Source: Blautia hominis (GTDB taxonomy: Bacteria; Bacillota; Clostridia; Lachnospirales; Lachnospiraceae). Taken from it: a stretch of 64,000 nucleotides of DNA. The position numbers were made by a program, and so were the translations under genes. The notes beneath the pieces were generated by a model. That model had not been told where the DNA came from. It worked only from the letters and a program-made list of their open reading frames with translations, and did not search any database. Shown here piece by piece: positions 1-8,117 of the stretch. Within the stretch, counting starts at the first letter, position 1; every line of letters begins with the position of its first letter. The DNA is taken from contig NQOF01000004.1 of assembly GCA_002270465.1 (NCBI GenBank), positions 434,001 through 498,000 of the forward strand. Reading direction: 5' to 3'.

Positions 1-2
1 CC

Positions 3-236
3 GCCGATACCGGAGACACTAACACCGGAGATACCGACGCTGCCGACACGGGAGACACCAACAACGGAGATACCGACACTGCCGACACGGGAGACACCAA
101 CACCGGAGAAACCGACACTGCCGACACGGGAGACACCAACACCGGAGAAACCGACACTGCCGACACGGGAGACACCAACACCGGAGAAACCGACACCGCT
201 GACACCGGAAACGCCAACACCGAGGCTGCCGAGTAA
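3..236 (+). CDS. C-terminal end of a Thr/Asp-rich repeat protein (partial)
   Basis: This is the last 77 codons of a protein that begins before the window and ends at a TAA at 234-236. The visible part is exactly six 39-nt units, each coding 13 residues of the type ADTGDTNTGETDT. Only Ala, Asp, Thr, Gly, Asn and Glu occur, so the tail is very acidic with no hydrophobic residues. Such tails are common as spacers in extracellular or cell-wall proteins, but no anchor motif or domain is visible here. Function cannot be assigned. The frame is supported by the codon-exact repeat period and by the terminator just after the stop. Confidence 0.75.
   Translation, partial: ADTGDTNTGDTDAADTGDTNNGDTDTADTGDTNTGETDTADTGDTNTGETDTADTGDTNTGETDTADTGNANTEAAE
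3..236 (+). repeat. 39-bp in-frame tandem repeat, 6 units
   Basis: Units begin at 3, 42, 81, 120, 159 and 198. The middle units are almost identical at DNA level, which suggests recent expansion. The first and last units have diverged. The period is a multiple of three and keeps the reading frame. Confidence 0.9.
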
Positions 237-260
237 CTCCACCATACCTATAAATTCCCA

Positions 261-309
261 AACCTGCTGAAGCCCAGTCAAGAACTGACCCCAGCAGGTT
301 TTTTCTTTT
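261..309 (+). terminator. Rho-independent terminator
   Basis: AACCTGCTG at 261-269 pairs with CAGCAGGTT at 292-300 and is followed by TTTTCTTTT. It closes the transcript of the repeat protein. Confidence 0.85.
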
Positions 310-335
310 AAAACGCCCGCAGCCAAAGTCAGGTG

Positions 336-534
336 AAAGAGGAGCCGGGGAGGGGGAGGCAGGTCATTCCAGGCAGGCGAGGTTAAGCGGAGAGGGGCGA
401 AGATCCACCGTCAGCAGTCACTTAATGAGGAGGCCGCTGCCGACGAATTTAGTGAATGCTAGGCGGTTAGCTGAGCCACTCGGAGCCTCGAGCAGGCCTG
501 GAATGACCTGCCTCCCCCTCCCCGGCTCCTCTTT
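336..534 (+). other. Long-armed hairpin element, class I copy A
   Basis: A perfect 39-bp inverted repeat (336-374 against 496-534) encloses a 121-nt centre. Within the centre, 401-473 is 65/73 identical to 38072-38144 in a second element whose arms are different in sequence. The core folds as ACCGTC (407-412) with GGCGGT (462-467), then GCA-G-TCACT (414-422) with AGTGA-A-TGC (451-459), then GGC-CGCT-GCC at the tip. The left arm is purine-rich with G runs. Two 20-bp tandem copies follow at 536-575 and run into the 3' end of the LysR gene. I do not recognise the family. It could be a structured RNA or a hairpin-type mobile element. Confidence 0.7.
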
Positions 535-567
535 GGCCGTCCCCCTTTCACTGCCGCCGTCCCCCTT

Positions 568-1458
568 TCACTGCCCCTCTCGCCGTCCTCGTTCCACCGC
601 CATCTCTATAAACCCCACCGCCCCCTCCGTCAAAAACTTATTCCTATGCCAAACCACATAATGCACCCTCCGAAACCCCTCATCCTCCACCTCCCTGCTG
701 CATATCCTCCCTTCCGAAATCTCCCTCTCCACCAGCATCTCCGGCAGAATGGACACCCCTATCCCCTCCTGCACCCCTTTAATGATCGCCTGCGTACTCG
801 CACTTTCCCAAAGCGGTTCCAAAGTGATCCCTCTCACCGCAAACACATGATCCAGCAGACTCCTCCCCACACTGCCCTTCTCCCTGGCGAGGAGATCACA
901 CCCCTTCAAATCCTCCAGAAATACCTTTTCCTTAGCTGCCAGTTCATGTCCCACAGGAAGAATCAGCACCAGCCTGTCCTCTGAGAATGCCCGTGTTTCA
1001 AGTTCTGCCTCTGAGATCCCTCCTTCGATCAAGGCCAGATCCAGCTCATTATTCAGAAGCCCCCTCTGCAGATTTCCCGCATTAGATATGGTCACCTTAA
1101 CCTTCATGTCCGGCCAATCCCTGCAAAATCCACTTACCAGCCCGGGCAGAAAAAAATTTCCCAAAGAAATACTTGCCCCCACCCTCAGTACCCCAAAAGC
1201 ATCCCCGTTGAGCAGACCTTTTTCCATCTTGTCAAAGGATTCCACAATATGAAGTGCCTGGGCGTAGAAACGCCGCCCTGCCTCTGTCACGAACAATCTT
1301 CTGTTCATCCGGTCAAACAGCCTGACTCCGTAATGCCGCTCAATCTCTTGGATGGCCCTTGTAACCGCAGGCTGTGTCATGTGGAGTTTCTTTGCCGCCT
1401 GTGTGATATTTTCCATCCGGTAAACCTCCAGATAAATCCTCATATGCCGTATTGTCAT
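568..1458 (-). CDS. LysR-family transcriptional regulator
   Basis: A 296-residue LysR regulator. The N-terminus carries the winged helix-turn-helix (AAKKLHMTQPAVTRAIQEIE, about residues 17-36), followed by the usual two-lobed effector domain. The ATG at 1458 is chosen because GGATAGGAG lies just upstream; an ATG six codons earlier has no such site. It is divergent from a chromate transporter pair, so it probably controls that pair in response to an unknown ligand. The last residues (ERGRREGQ) are encoded by the tandem GTCCCCCTTTCACTGCC copies next to hairpin element A, so the C-terminus may have been altered by that element. Confidence 0.88.
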   Translation of the reverse strand: MTIRHMRIYLEVYRMENITQAAKKLHMTQPAVTRAIQEIERHYGVRLFDRMNRRLFVTEAGRRFYAQALHIVESFDKMEKGLLNGDAFGVLRVGASISLGNFFLPGLVSGFCRDWPDMKVKVTISNAGNLQRGLLNNELDLALIEGGISEAELETRAFSEDRLVLILPVGHELAAKEKVFLEDLKGCDLLAREKGSVGRSLLDHVFAVRGITLEPLWESASTQAIIKGVQEGIGVSILPEMLVEREISEGRICSREVEDEGFRRVHYVVWHRNKFLTEGAVGFIEMAVERGRREGQ

Positions 1459-1492
1459 TACTTTTCTCCTATCCATAACAAAAAAGATATCA

Positions 1493-1526
1493 TATCAATA
1501 AAATAATAGCATTTTACATATTGATA
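1493..1526. promoter_or_regulatory. Putative LysR operator between lysR and chrA
   Basis: TATCAATA at 1493-1500 and TATTGATA at 1519-1526 form an inverted repeat in the short divergent region. The flanks extend the symmetry (ATCATA before, ATATGAT after). Position and symmetry fit a LysR site; this is inference. Confidence 0.4.
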
Positions 1527-1560
1527 CACAAGGGATATGATGGAGAAAAGGAGGCAGTAT

Positions 1561-2148
1561 ATGGAAATGGAAGAAAAAAGAAGTAAGAAAAACGCTCTGC
1601 TGCTAAAATTGTTTCTCAGTACACTTTACATCAGCAGCCTTACTTTTGGCGGAGGGTTTGTGATCGTTACATTTATGAAGAGAAAATTTGTGGATGAACT
1701 CCACTGGATAGATGAGGAGGAGATGCTGGATCTGGTTGCGCTGGCCCAGTCTTCACCCGGTGCTATTGCCGTTAATGCCGCCATTTTGGTGGGCTGGCGG
1801 ATATGCGGGTTTGCAGGAATGGTAACAGCAGTACTGGGAACGGTTCTTCCGCCACTGGTCATTTTGTCAGTCATTTCATTCTTTTACACCGCATTCGCTT
1901 CCAATATATATGTGGCGCTTGTGCTTAACGGAATGCAGGCAGGTGTCGCGGCCGTTATCATGGATGTAGTATGTGATCTGGGGAACAATGTGGTAAAAGA
2001 AAAGAGTCCGCTTGGTATAGGGATTATGGCAGTGTCCTTTGCAGCTGTATTCTTATTTAACGTGAATGTCATTTATATTATTTTGATCGCAGGCGTTATT
2101 GGAGCTGTGAAAGCATTCCGCATATACAGGAAGGGGAAAAAGGCATGA
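1561..2148 (+). CDS. chrA: Chromate transporter, first half-size subunit
   Basis: A 195-residue membrane protein of the short-chain chromate ion transporter (CHR) family. The family signature is visible as FGGGFVIV near the start and QSSPGAIAVN in the middle, with about six membrane helices. The start at 1561 is set by AGGAGG eight bases upstream. It overlaps the next gene by 4 nt (ATGA). Half-size CHR proteins occur as adjacent pairs with opposite membrane topology, which fits here. The physiological substrate is not settled by sequence: chromate, or another oxyanion such as sulfate. Confidence 0.9.
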   Translation: MEMEEKRSKKNALLLKLFLSTLYISSLTFGGGFVIVTFMKRKFVDELHWIDEEEMLDLVALAQSSPGAIAVNAAILVGWRICGFAGMVTAVLGTVLPPLVILSVISFFYTAFASNIYVALVLNGMQAGVAAVIMDVVCDLGNNVVKEKSPLGIGIMAVSFAAVFLFNVNVIYIILIAGVIGAVKAFRIYRKGKKA

Positions 2149-2705
2149 TTTATATCAAACTGTTTTTAAGTTTTTTTCAGGTGGGAATGTTCAGTATGGG
2201 CGGCGGATATGCGGCAATGCCGTTGATCCAGAATCAGGTAGTGGGGGTTCATAAATGGCTGGACATGAAAGAATTTACTGATTTGATCACCATATCAGGA
2301 ATGACGCCGGGACCCATAGCCGTAAACTCCGCCACGTTCGTTGGGATCCGCATAGCGGGCTGGCAGGGGGCCGTAATCGCCACCTTTGGCTGCATTCTGC
2401 CTTCCTGTCTGCTGGTATCACTGCTGGCCTGGGTTTATTACAAATATAAAGGGGTATCTGCTATGCAGTCTGTGCTTGCCTGTCTCAGGCCGGCTGTGGT
2501 TGCCCTGATCGCTGCGGCGGGTATTTCCATACTGCGGGTCGTGCTTTTTGCAGACGCCCCGATAAGCCTCCACGCGGTCAGCTGGATTGGCGCGGGATTG
2601 TTCGCAGCCGCGTTTGTGGTGCTGCGGAAATGGAAATGGAATCCCATTTTAGTCATGAGCCTGTGCGGAGTTGTCAATCTGTGCATTGGAATCCTGATCA
2701 AATAG
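2145..2705 (+). CDS. chrA: Chromate transporter, second half-size subunit
   Basis: A 186-residue partner of the preceding gene and paralogous to it. It carries MGGGYAAMPL near the N-terminus and SGMTPGPIAVNSATFVG in the middle, the same signature blocks as its neighbour. Its start codon overlaps the stop of the first subunit, so the two are probably translationally coupled. Its 3' end overlaps the convergent AraC-type gene by 8 bp, and no terminator separates them. Confidence 0.9.
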   Translation: MIYIKLFLSFFQVGMFSMGGGYAAMPLIQNQVVGVHKWLDMKEFTDLITISGMTPGPIAVNSATFVGIRIAGWQGAVIATFGCILPSCLLVSLLAWVYYKYKGVSAMQSVLACLRPAVVALIAAAGISILRVVLFADAPISLHAVSWIGAGLFAAAFVVLRKWKWNPILVMSLCGVVNLCIGILIK

Positions 2706-3531
2706 GAGACGGGGTTTCCTTTTTCCTATACTGCATAGGCGTCAACCCGTAAGTCCTGCAAAATGCCCGCGTAAAATAATTCTGGTCACCGTAGCCGCAG
2801 GAAAATGCGATCTCCCCAATACTTAGGGTGGTAGTCCGAAGCAGCCTGCATCCGTTTTCCAGCCGTACCTTACAGATGTGGTCATGGATGGAAATGTGAT
2901 AAGTTTCTCTGAATTTCCTGGTAAGGGAGGCGCGGCTGCAGAAAAACTGGCGGCAAAGGTCATCAATGGTGAGTTTCTGGTCATAATGTTTCTGAATATA
3001 ACGGTGGACCTCGCTGACCAGTTGATTTTTGGACAGGTTCATGCGGTTGCTGAGTGTGATATACTGGGCACAGACCTCCATTATGGTTACCAGGGAGTCT
3101 ATGGTACTCTGTCCGCGGACCGGAATACGGGAAATGGCCTCTTCCAGGGCAGCCGGATCAGATACCAGGGGAAGGGCTTTTTCATATGGTGTCCTGCCCG
3201 CGTCAGGCCCGGCCTCCAGGGTCTGTCCCATCATCAGATAACCTGTGAGGGCGCCGAAGCTGTACAGAGGGGCAACCGCCTCGTACAGCCCGAAATGGCA
3301 TTTATAGATATGGAGCTTTTCCTGTTCCCTTACACGTCCAAAGGCCATGGTGTCGTGTTCCACACAGAGACGCTTTCCCTCCGGATGCTTCTGGATCAAT
3401 CCGCAGAAACATCCCAGTTCATGTGGATAAGCGGCAATTTCGTGAAAATCGGTGTCATAAATGCAGATGCGGAAACCGGATATATGATAGAGTTCTTTCA
3501 GTATTCGCTCAATAGACAGGGACTGTTCCAT
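2698..3531 (-). CDS. PocR-domain AraC-family regulator
   Basis: A 277-residue regulator. The first 140 or so residues match the PocR sensory domain (CGLIQKHPEGKRLC, then CHFGLYEAVAPL with conserved cysteines). The C-terminal 100 residues form the AraC double helix-turn-helix (DDLCRQFFCSRASLTRKFRE, then GYGDQNYFTRAFCRTYGLTP). The start at 3531 follows AGAAGGAG; an in-frame ATG at 3588 lies inside a mobile repeat and is unlikely. PocR domains bind small ligands, often diols or sugars. The target is unclear: the kinase genes just upstream on the same strand, or genes elsewhere. Confidence 0.88.
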   Translation of the reverse strand: MEQSLSIERILKELYHISGFRICIYDTDFHEIAAYPHELGCFCGLIQKHPEGKRLCVEHDTMAFGRVREQEKLHIYKCHFGLYEAVAPLYSFGALTGYLMMGQTLEAGPDAGRTPYEKALPLVSDPAALEEAISRIPVRGQSTIDSLVTIMEVCAQYITLSNRMNLSKNQLVSEVHRYIQKHYDQKLTIDDLCRQFFCSRASLTRKFRETYHISIHDHICKVRLENGCRLLRTTTLSIGEIAFSCGYGDQNYFTRAFCRTYGLTPMQYRKKETPSPI

Positions 3532-3576
3532 TGGTTTCTCCTTCTCATAAAAAAAACTGGTGTAAGACCAGATTTG

Positions 3577-3720
3577 CTTACTGTTCACAGGCCATTATTC
3601 CGCCAGGTGTTTTCATGCAGAATGCATGAAAATTCCGAAGCCTGTCAGCGCGATATGAAGCAGGATGCTTCATATCTGTGCATCGCGAAGCGTGTTGCTG
3701 AGAACGGAGTGAACAGTAAC
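3577..3720. mobile_element. IS66-type MITE, diverged copy
   Basis: Terminal inverted repeats TTACTGTTCAC (3578-3588) and GTGAACAGTAA (3709-3719) enclose further hairpins, including GATATGAAGC...GCTTCATATC. The flanks CAGATTTG (3569-3576) and CGGATTTG (3721-3728) agree at 7 of 8 bases, as for an aged 8-bp target duplication. The ends resemble the GTAACTGTTCAG family found elsewhere in the window, but the interior is different. Confidence 0.6.
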
Positions 3721-3765
3721 CGGATTTGTCCGTATCTTACGCCAGTTTTTTGTATAAGTCAAGAT

Positions 3766-4875
3766 TTATACATATTTTCCCACGATTTTATGCATATCCT
3801 CCATCTTATGTTCCATATCAGCCACAAGCTTCATCTGTGTCCTGCAGCGGTCCAGATTGTGATGTTCCCTGTGGATACGGAAATATGTATCGCCGTTCAG
3901 GTAATCTGTCAGGAATCGCATGCCGCACTCTAGAGTCAGGAGCTTTGCGGAGAATGGGAGAAGGCGGATCTCTTCCGCTGTGAGGGAGCTGCCTGCTTCA
4001 GACAGGAAACCTGCCGTATAAGCCTCAAAAAGTTCCAGGTCCATGGAGACCAGGGAGAGATCCTGTTCATCCTCATCAGCGGTGCTGGCGCCGAAACGTA
4101 TACTGTCTCCAAAATCATAGAGCACAGAACCCGGCATGACCGTATCCAGATCAATGACGCAGATACCCTCGTCCGTTTCATTGTCCATCATTATATTGTT
4201 CAGCTTGGTATCATTGTGGGTAACACGCAGGGGAAGCTGTCCCTTGGCAATGGCATCCACCACAACGGTACCGTCAGCCTTCCGGTCCAGGAAGAACTGT
4301 ATTTCTTTTTCCACCAAAGCAGCTCTGCCTGCTTTATCTTCAGCCACCGCCTTCTCAAACAGAGCATATCGGTCCACGGTGTTATGAAAGCCGGCAATGG
4401 TCTCATGCAGCGTATCTGCCGGGTAGTCCGCCAGAAGTTTCTGAAAATGGCCGAATGCCTTGGCTGCGTTGGTAAAAAGTACCGGGCGGTCCACGGACTG
4501 GTGGCAGGTGGCATTTTCGATGAAGTGATAACTTCTCCAGAATCCGCCCTCACTGTCCTCATAGAGTAATTTCCCGTCCCGTGTGGGGATGAGTGTGAGG
4601 GTTTCCCGCTGGGGGTCTCCGCCCTGTTCCAGAATCTTTTTCCTGAGATGGGAGGTAACGCCCTGTATATTTTCGATCAAGCCCTGTGGGTCTGTAAAAA
4701 TGGTGGTGTTGACTGCCTGCAGAATATAGCGCACAGGCGGTTTTGTCTCTCTTCGGAAGTAGACGGCATAGGTGGCGTTTATATGGCCGCACCCAAAAGG
4801 TTCTGCGTAGATAAAATCGCCGTCAAAGAGGAAGGCATTTACAATTTCATTTTTGATCATCTCCAGCATTTTCAT
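3766..4875 (-). CDS. nahK: N-acetylhexosamine 1-kinase (NahK-like phosphotransferase)
   Basis: A 369-residue APH-fold kinase. It matches bifidobacterial NahK/LnpB closely in remembered motifs: the HINATY block near residue 32, the catalytic THNDTKLNN (H220, D222), the metal-binding VIDLDTVMPGSVLYDFGDS (D242, D244) and ECGMRFLTDYLNGD. The family phosphorylates GlcNAc or GalNAc at C1, feeding a uridylyltransferase. That partner is directly upstream and overlaps it by 4 nt (ATGA), so the two act together in amino-sugar salvage. No phosphorylase (lnpA) or epimerase is adjacent, unlike the bifidobacterial operon. Substrate preference cannot be read from sequence. Confidence 0.85.
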   Translation of the reverse strand: MKMLEMIKNEIVNAFLFDGDFIYAEPFGCGHINATYAVYFRRETKPPVRYILQAVNTTIFTDPQGLIENIQGVTSHLRKKILEQGGDPQRETLTLIPTRDGKLLYEDSEGGFWRSYHFIENATCHQSVDRPVLFTNAAKAFGHFQKLLADYPADTLHETIAGFHNTVDRYALFEKAVAEDKAGRAALVEKEIQFFLDRKADGTVVVDAIAKGQLPLRVTHNDTKLNNIMMDNETDEGICVIDLDTVMPGSVLYDFGDSIRFGASTADEDEQDLSLVSMDLELFEAYTAGFLSEAGSSLTAEEIRLLPFSAKLLTLECGMRFLTDYLNGDTYFRIHREHHNLDRCRTQMKLVADMEHKMEDMHKIVGKYV

Positions 4876-5792
4876 TCTCCTTTTTCATTCCAGAGGTTTT
4901 CCGGGTATACGCCCTCCTCGATCATCTGCTCAATGAAAGCTACAATCTTTTCTTTATCCTCATGGTAGGTTACGCCGTACCATTTGGCAGGGGTATCCAT
5001 AACCTTTACATCACATTTCCGGGAATCCATAAGCTCTTGTACCACGGAGGGCAGGAAAAATTCTTTTTTGGCAAGGCCGACTGTGCTGTCTGCGAAAAAC
5101 GCCTGCATCTGCTGCTCGATCTCCCGGAATAGATCAGGGGTGAATCCCCAGCAGTTCATGGACACAATGCTGTTTTCGTCAATATCCGTCCAGTCCCGGC
5201 CTTCCTCGTAAAACTGCGTCTGTCCGTGGTTTCTCTGTATTTTCGTCCGTTCTGTAACGGAGGTCAGATATCCGTGGTCAGCAGTGCAGACACCTCTTGC
5301 CACATGTCCGTTTTCCGTCAGTGTATTTTTCAGGAGATAGCCGGCCATGCAGAAATGGTATCGGGAGGTATCATCAGGTATATGCAGGAAGAAATCATGA
5401 AGCAGTGTAAATGCTTCCCTGCCATAAAAATCATCTGCGTTGATGACGGCAAAAGGACCGTCCACCAGATTCCGGCAGCTCCACACAGCGTGTGCGGTAC
5501 CCCATGGTTTGGTGCGCCCCTCCGGGACCTGCACACCTTCCGGAACCTGGTCGATCTCCTGAAATGCGTACGCCACAGGGATGACTTTTTCCAAACGTTT
5601 TCCCACGGTTTCCCGGAATACATCCAGATTTTCTTTTTTGATAATAAATACCACTTTTTCAAATCCTGCCTTGACTGCATCGTAAACGGAATAATCCAGA
5701 ATAAATTCCCCGTGTCTTCCCACCGGGTCGATCTGTTTCAGTCCGCCATATCTGCTCCCCATACCGGCCGCCATAATTACCAATGTCATCAT
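4872..5792 (-). CDS. Sugar-1-phosphate nucleotidyltransferase (UTP-hexose-1-P uridylyltransferase type)
   Basis: A 306-residue nucleotidyltransferase with the N-terminal nucleotide-binding signature LVIMAAGMGSRYGGLKQID and a central block with VINADDFYGREAF. The start at 5792 (MMTLVIMAAG) follows GGGAGAGGG; an in-frame ATG 23 codons upstream lacks a ribosome site. Operon coupling to the NahK-like kinase suggests it makes UDP-HexNAc or a related UDP-sugar from the hexose-1-phosphate produced by that kinase. This is inferred from the lnpB-lnpC pairing in bifidobacteria. A glucose-1-phosphate uridylyltransferase role is an alternative. Confidence 0.82.
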   Translation of the reverse strand: MMTLVIMAAGMGSRYGGLKQIDPVGRHGEFILDYSVYDAVKAGFEKVVFIIKKENLDVFRETVGKRLEKVIPVAYAFQEIDQVPEGVQVPEGRTKPWGTAHAVWSCRNLVDGPFAVINADDFYGREAFTLLHDFFLHIPDDTSRYHFCMAGYLLKNTLTENGHVARGVCTADHGYLTSVTERTKIQRNHGQTQFYEEGRDWTDIDENSIVSMNCWGFTPDLFREIEQQMQAFFADSTVGLAKKEFFLPSVVQELMDSRKCDVKVMDTPAKWYGVTYHEDKEKIVAFIEQMIEEGVYPENLWNEKGE

Positions 5793-6120
5793 ATCTGCCC
5801 TCTCCCTTTTCTTATATATATTTGGCATTTCCTCAGTTACTCGTGTATGCTGCTTTGTCAATCCCTATTATATCCAAAACAGATTTGGTTTCTATGGAAT
5901 TTTGTATCAAAATTAGCAATATCGGATAAAAAGAGTATTTATGCTAAATCATAAGAAATAACAGAGGATTGCGAAAAAGGAATATATGGTTCATAATAAA
6001 AAGGAACTGTACGCTCCAAAGAGAGGATAAAGGTAAATACCAGGCGGCCGGGCAGCCGTGCAGTATGGACAGACAGATCCGGGGTGGAGCCAGTGATATA
6101 CAAAAGAGGAGTTGTGATAT
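5793..6120. other. Divergent intergenic region, no gene seen
   Basis: 328 bp between the leftward uridylyltransferase gene and the rightward MATE gene. AT-rich near the left end. GAGGAG before the MATE start is its ribosome site. A GC-rich stretch around 6045-6080 can form short hairpins, but I recognise no riboswitch, and the short open frames on the minus strand have no support. Confidence 0.5.
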
Positions 6121-7479
6121 ATGAGCAGTTTTGAAAAAGATTTATCAAAGGGAAATGTGGTCAAGCAGCTGATCCTGTTTGCAGTCCCCTTTCTGGTGTC
6201 CAACATTATCCAGTCTTGTTATAATGTGGCGGACATGCTGATCGTGGGGAATTTCAGCGGTACGGTCAGTATGTCGGGAGTGAATATCGGAGGCCAGGTG
6301 ACATTTATCCTGACCAACATAGTGGTAGGACTTTGTACCGGAGGAACCGTACTCATTGCCCAGTATCTGGGCGCACAGAAGAGGGAGGAGATGTGCAGGG
6401 CAGTAGCTACACTGATGACCACCCTGATCTGTGCCGCTGTGATCATCACCGTGATTTCCCTTCTTCTGAAGAACCAGATATTGGGGTGGATCCGGACACC
6501 GGAGGAATCCTTTGAGGAGGCCAGCCGTTATCTGACGGTGACACTGACCGGCATTATCTTTATTTTCGGCTATAATGTTTTGTCAGCCGTGATGAGGGGA
6601 ATGGGGGACAGCAAGAGGCCCTTTTATTTTGTCCTGATCGCCTGCGTGACAAATATTGTACTGGACCTGGTGCTGGTCGCAGGATTTGGCTGGGGAGCTT
6701 TCGGCGCTGCGGCAGCCACCGTGATCTCCCAGGCGCTCAGTATGATCCTGTGTATTATTTATATGGTAAAGAACGGATTTGTGTTTGATTTCCGTCCTTC
6801 ATCCTTCCGTATCTATAAACACGAGCTGAAGATGATCTTTAAGATTGGCACGCCCGCTGCCATCCAGAACGGTGTGACCAGTTTCTCTTTCCTGATCATA
6901 ACCACCCTGGTAAATTCCATTGGCGGTGTGAATGCGTCGGCGGCTGTGGGTGTGGTAGGAAAATTCAACGGGTTTGCCATCATGCCGGCTGTGGCTATGG
7001 GAAGCTCCATATCCACCATGTGTGCCCAGAATGTAGGGGCAGGGCAGTGGGACAGGGTAAAGAAGACCTGCACGGTGGGAACCCTGACGGCGGTCATCTG
7101 CAGTTATCTTATATTTATCCTGGTGAGGATTTTTCCGGAGGACATCCTGCGCCTGTTTGACAGCAGCAATGCGGAGATGATACGGATTGGGGTGGAGTAT
7201 TTCAGCACCTTCAGTTTTGACTACCTTCTGGTTCCCCTGTGCTTCTGCCTGAACGGGCTGTTTGTTGCAACTGGGCACACAACATTTACACTGATGAACT
7301 CCATGCTCTCCGCGCTGCTTTTGCGGATTCCGGCCAGCGTGCTGTTCGGCAGCATTATGGGAATGGGGATCATGGGCGTGGGGATCGGTGCTCCGGCTGC
7401 GTCGGCGGGAAGCCTGATCCTGATCATATGGTTTTTGCTCTCAGGAAAATGGAAGACAAATGTTGTAAGGGGCAGCTGA
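6121..7479 (+). CDS. MATE-family multidrug/organic cation efflux transporter
   Basis: A 452-residue membrane protein with about 12 helices in two related halves. The N-terminal half contains NVADMLIVGNFSGTVSMSGV, the usual first MATE block, and FGYNVLSAVMRGMGDSKRPF. The second half repeats the pattern (ASAAVGVVGKFNGFA). MATE proteins export drugs or metabolites in exchange for Na+ or H+. The start follows AGAGGAG. The gene is 69 bp upstream of spmB on the same strand, but the functional link is not obvious. Substrate is unknown. Confidence 0.9.
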   Translation: MSSFEKDLSKGNVVKQLILFAVPFLVSNIIQSCYNVADMLIVGNFSGTVSMSGVNIGGQVTFILTNIVVGLCTGGTVLIAQYLGAQKREEMCRAVATLMTTLICAAVIITVISLLLKNQILGWIRTPEESFEEASRYLTVTLTGIIFIFGYNVLSAVMRGMGDSKRPFYFVLIACVTNIVLDLVLVAGFGWGAFGAAAATVISQALSMILCIIYMVKNGFVFDFRPSSFRIYKHELKMIFKIGTPAAIQNGVTSFSFLIITTLVNSIGGVNASAAVGVVGKFNGFAIMPAVAMGSSISTMCAQNVGAGQWDRVKKTCTVGTLTAVICSYLIFILVRIFPEDILRLFDSSNAEMIRIGVEYFSTFSFDYLLVPLCFCLNGLFVATGHTTFTLMNSMLSALLLRIPASVLFGSIMGMGIMGVGIGAPAASAGSLILIIWFLLSGKWKTNVVRGS

Positions 7480-7548
7480 TGCAATCCGGGTACTTTTTCC
7501 GGCAGTCCGGGCGTAAACTAATAGAAAGACAGGACAGCCGGTGAGTGT

Positions 7549-8079
7549 ATGAGAGTATTGCTCTTTTTGTCGGAAGTGATCATTCCGCTTATTCTGTTTT
7601 ACATAGTGGGTTTTGGTATTCTGATGAAGTGCGATGTGTATGAAGATTTTGTAAAAGGTGCAAAGGATGGTCTGAAGACAGTGGTGCAGATCCTGCCCAC
7701 CCTCATAGGACTTATGGTGGCAGTGGGCGTCCTGCGGGCATCCGGTTTCCTGGATATGCTGGGCGGACAGCTTGGGAGACTGACCGGTGCGGTGGGATTT
7801 CCGGCGCAGCTGGTCCCACTGACCATTGTAAAAATGTTTTCCTCCAGTGCGGCTACAGGGCTTGTGCTGGATATTTTCAAGGAATTCGGGACAGATTCCA
7901 GGATTGGGCTGATCGCCTCTGTGATGATGTCCTGTACAGAGACTATTTTTTACACGGTTTCTGTCTACTTTATTGCCGCAAAGGTAAAAAACACCCGCTA
8001 TACCATACCTGGCGCTCTGCTGGCAACACTTGCAGGAATCGCGGCCAGTGTATGGCTGGCGGGAATGATGGCAGTTTAA
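7549..8079 (+). CDS. spmB: Spore maturation protein B (nucleoside-recognition/Gate domain)
   Basis: A 176-residue membrane protein with four to five helices matching SpmB. It carries LPTLIGLMVAVGVLRASG and the block KMFSSSAATGLVLDIFKEFG. In Bacillus, SpmA and SpmB together are needed for dehydration of the spore core and heat resistance. SpmA usually sits directly upstream, but here the upstream gene is a MATE pump and no spmA is in the window. Presence of spmB supports a spore-forming host. A terminator follows. Confidence 0.85.
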   Translation: MRVLLFLSEVIIPLILFYIVGFGILMKCDVYEDFVKGAKDGLKTVVQILPTLIGLMVAVGVLRASGFLDMLGGQLGRLTGAVGFPAQLVPLTIVKMFSSSAATGLVLDIFKEFGTDSRIGLIASVMMSCTETIFYTVSVYFIAAKVKNTRYTIPGALLATLAGIAASVWLAGMMAV

Positions 8080-8089
8080 AGCCAGTTTT

Positions 8090-8117
8090 TGGGTCCGGTT
8101 TTCCGGGCTCATTTTTT
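8090..8117 (+). terminator. Terminator after spmB
   Basis: GGGTCCGG-TTTT-CCGGGCTC forms an 8-bp stem with two wobble pairs and is followed by ATTTTTTT. It lies between spmB and the convergent histidine kinase gene. Confidence 0.65.

Noticed and set aside
2878-3933. 351-codon plus-strand open frame across the AraC-type gene and the MITE
   Set aside because: It runs antisense to the PocR-AraC gene and through a mobile repeat; the translation has no recognisable features.
5939-6120. Riboswitch in the MATE leader
   Set aside because: Short hairpins are possible but no conserved riboswitch core that I know can be matched.
6799-7278. Long minus-strand open frame inside the MATE gene
   Set aside because: It is antisense to a clear MATE coding frame and lacks a ribosome site or domain.
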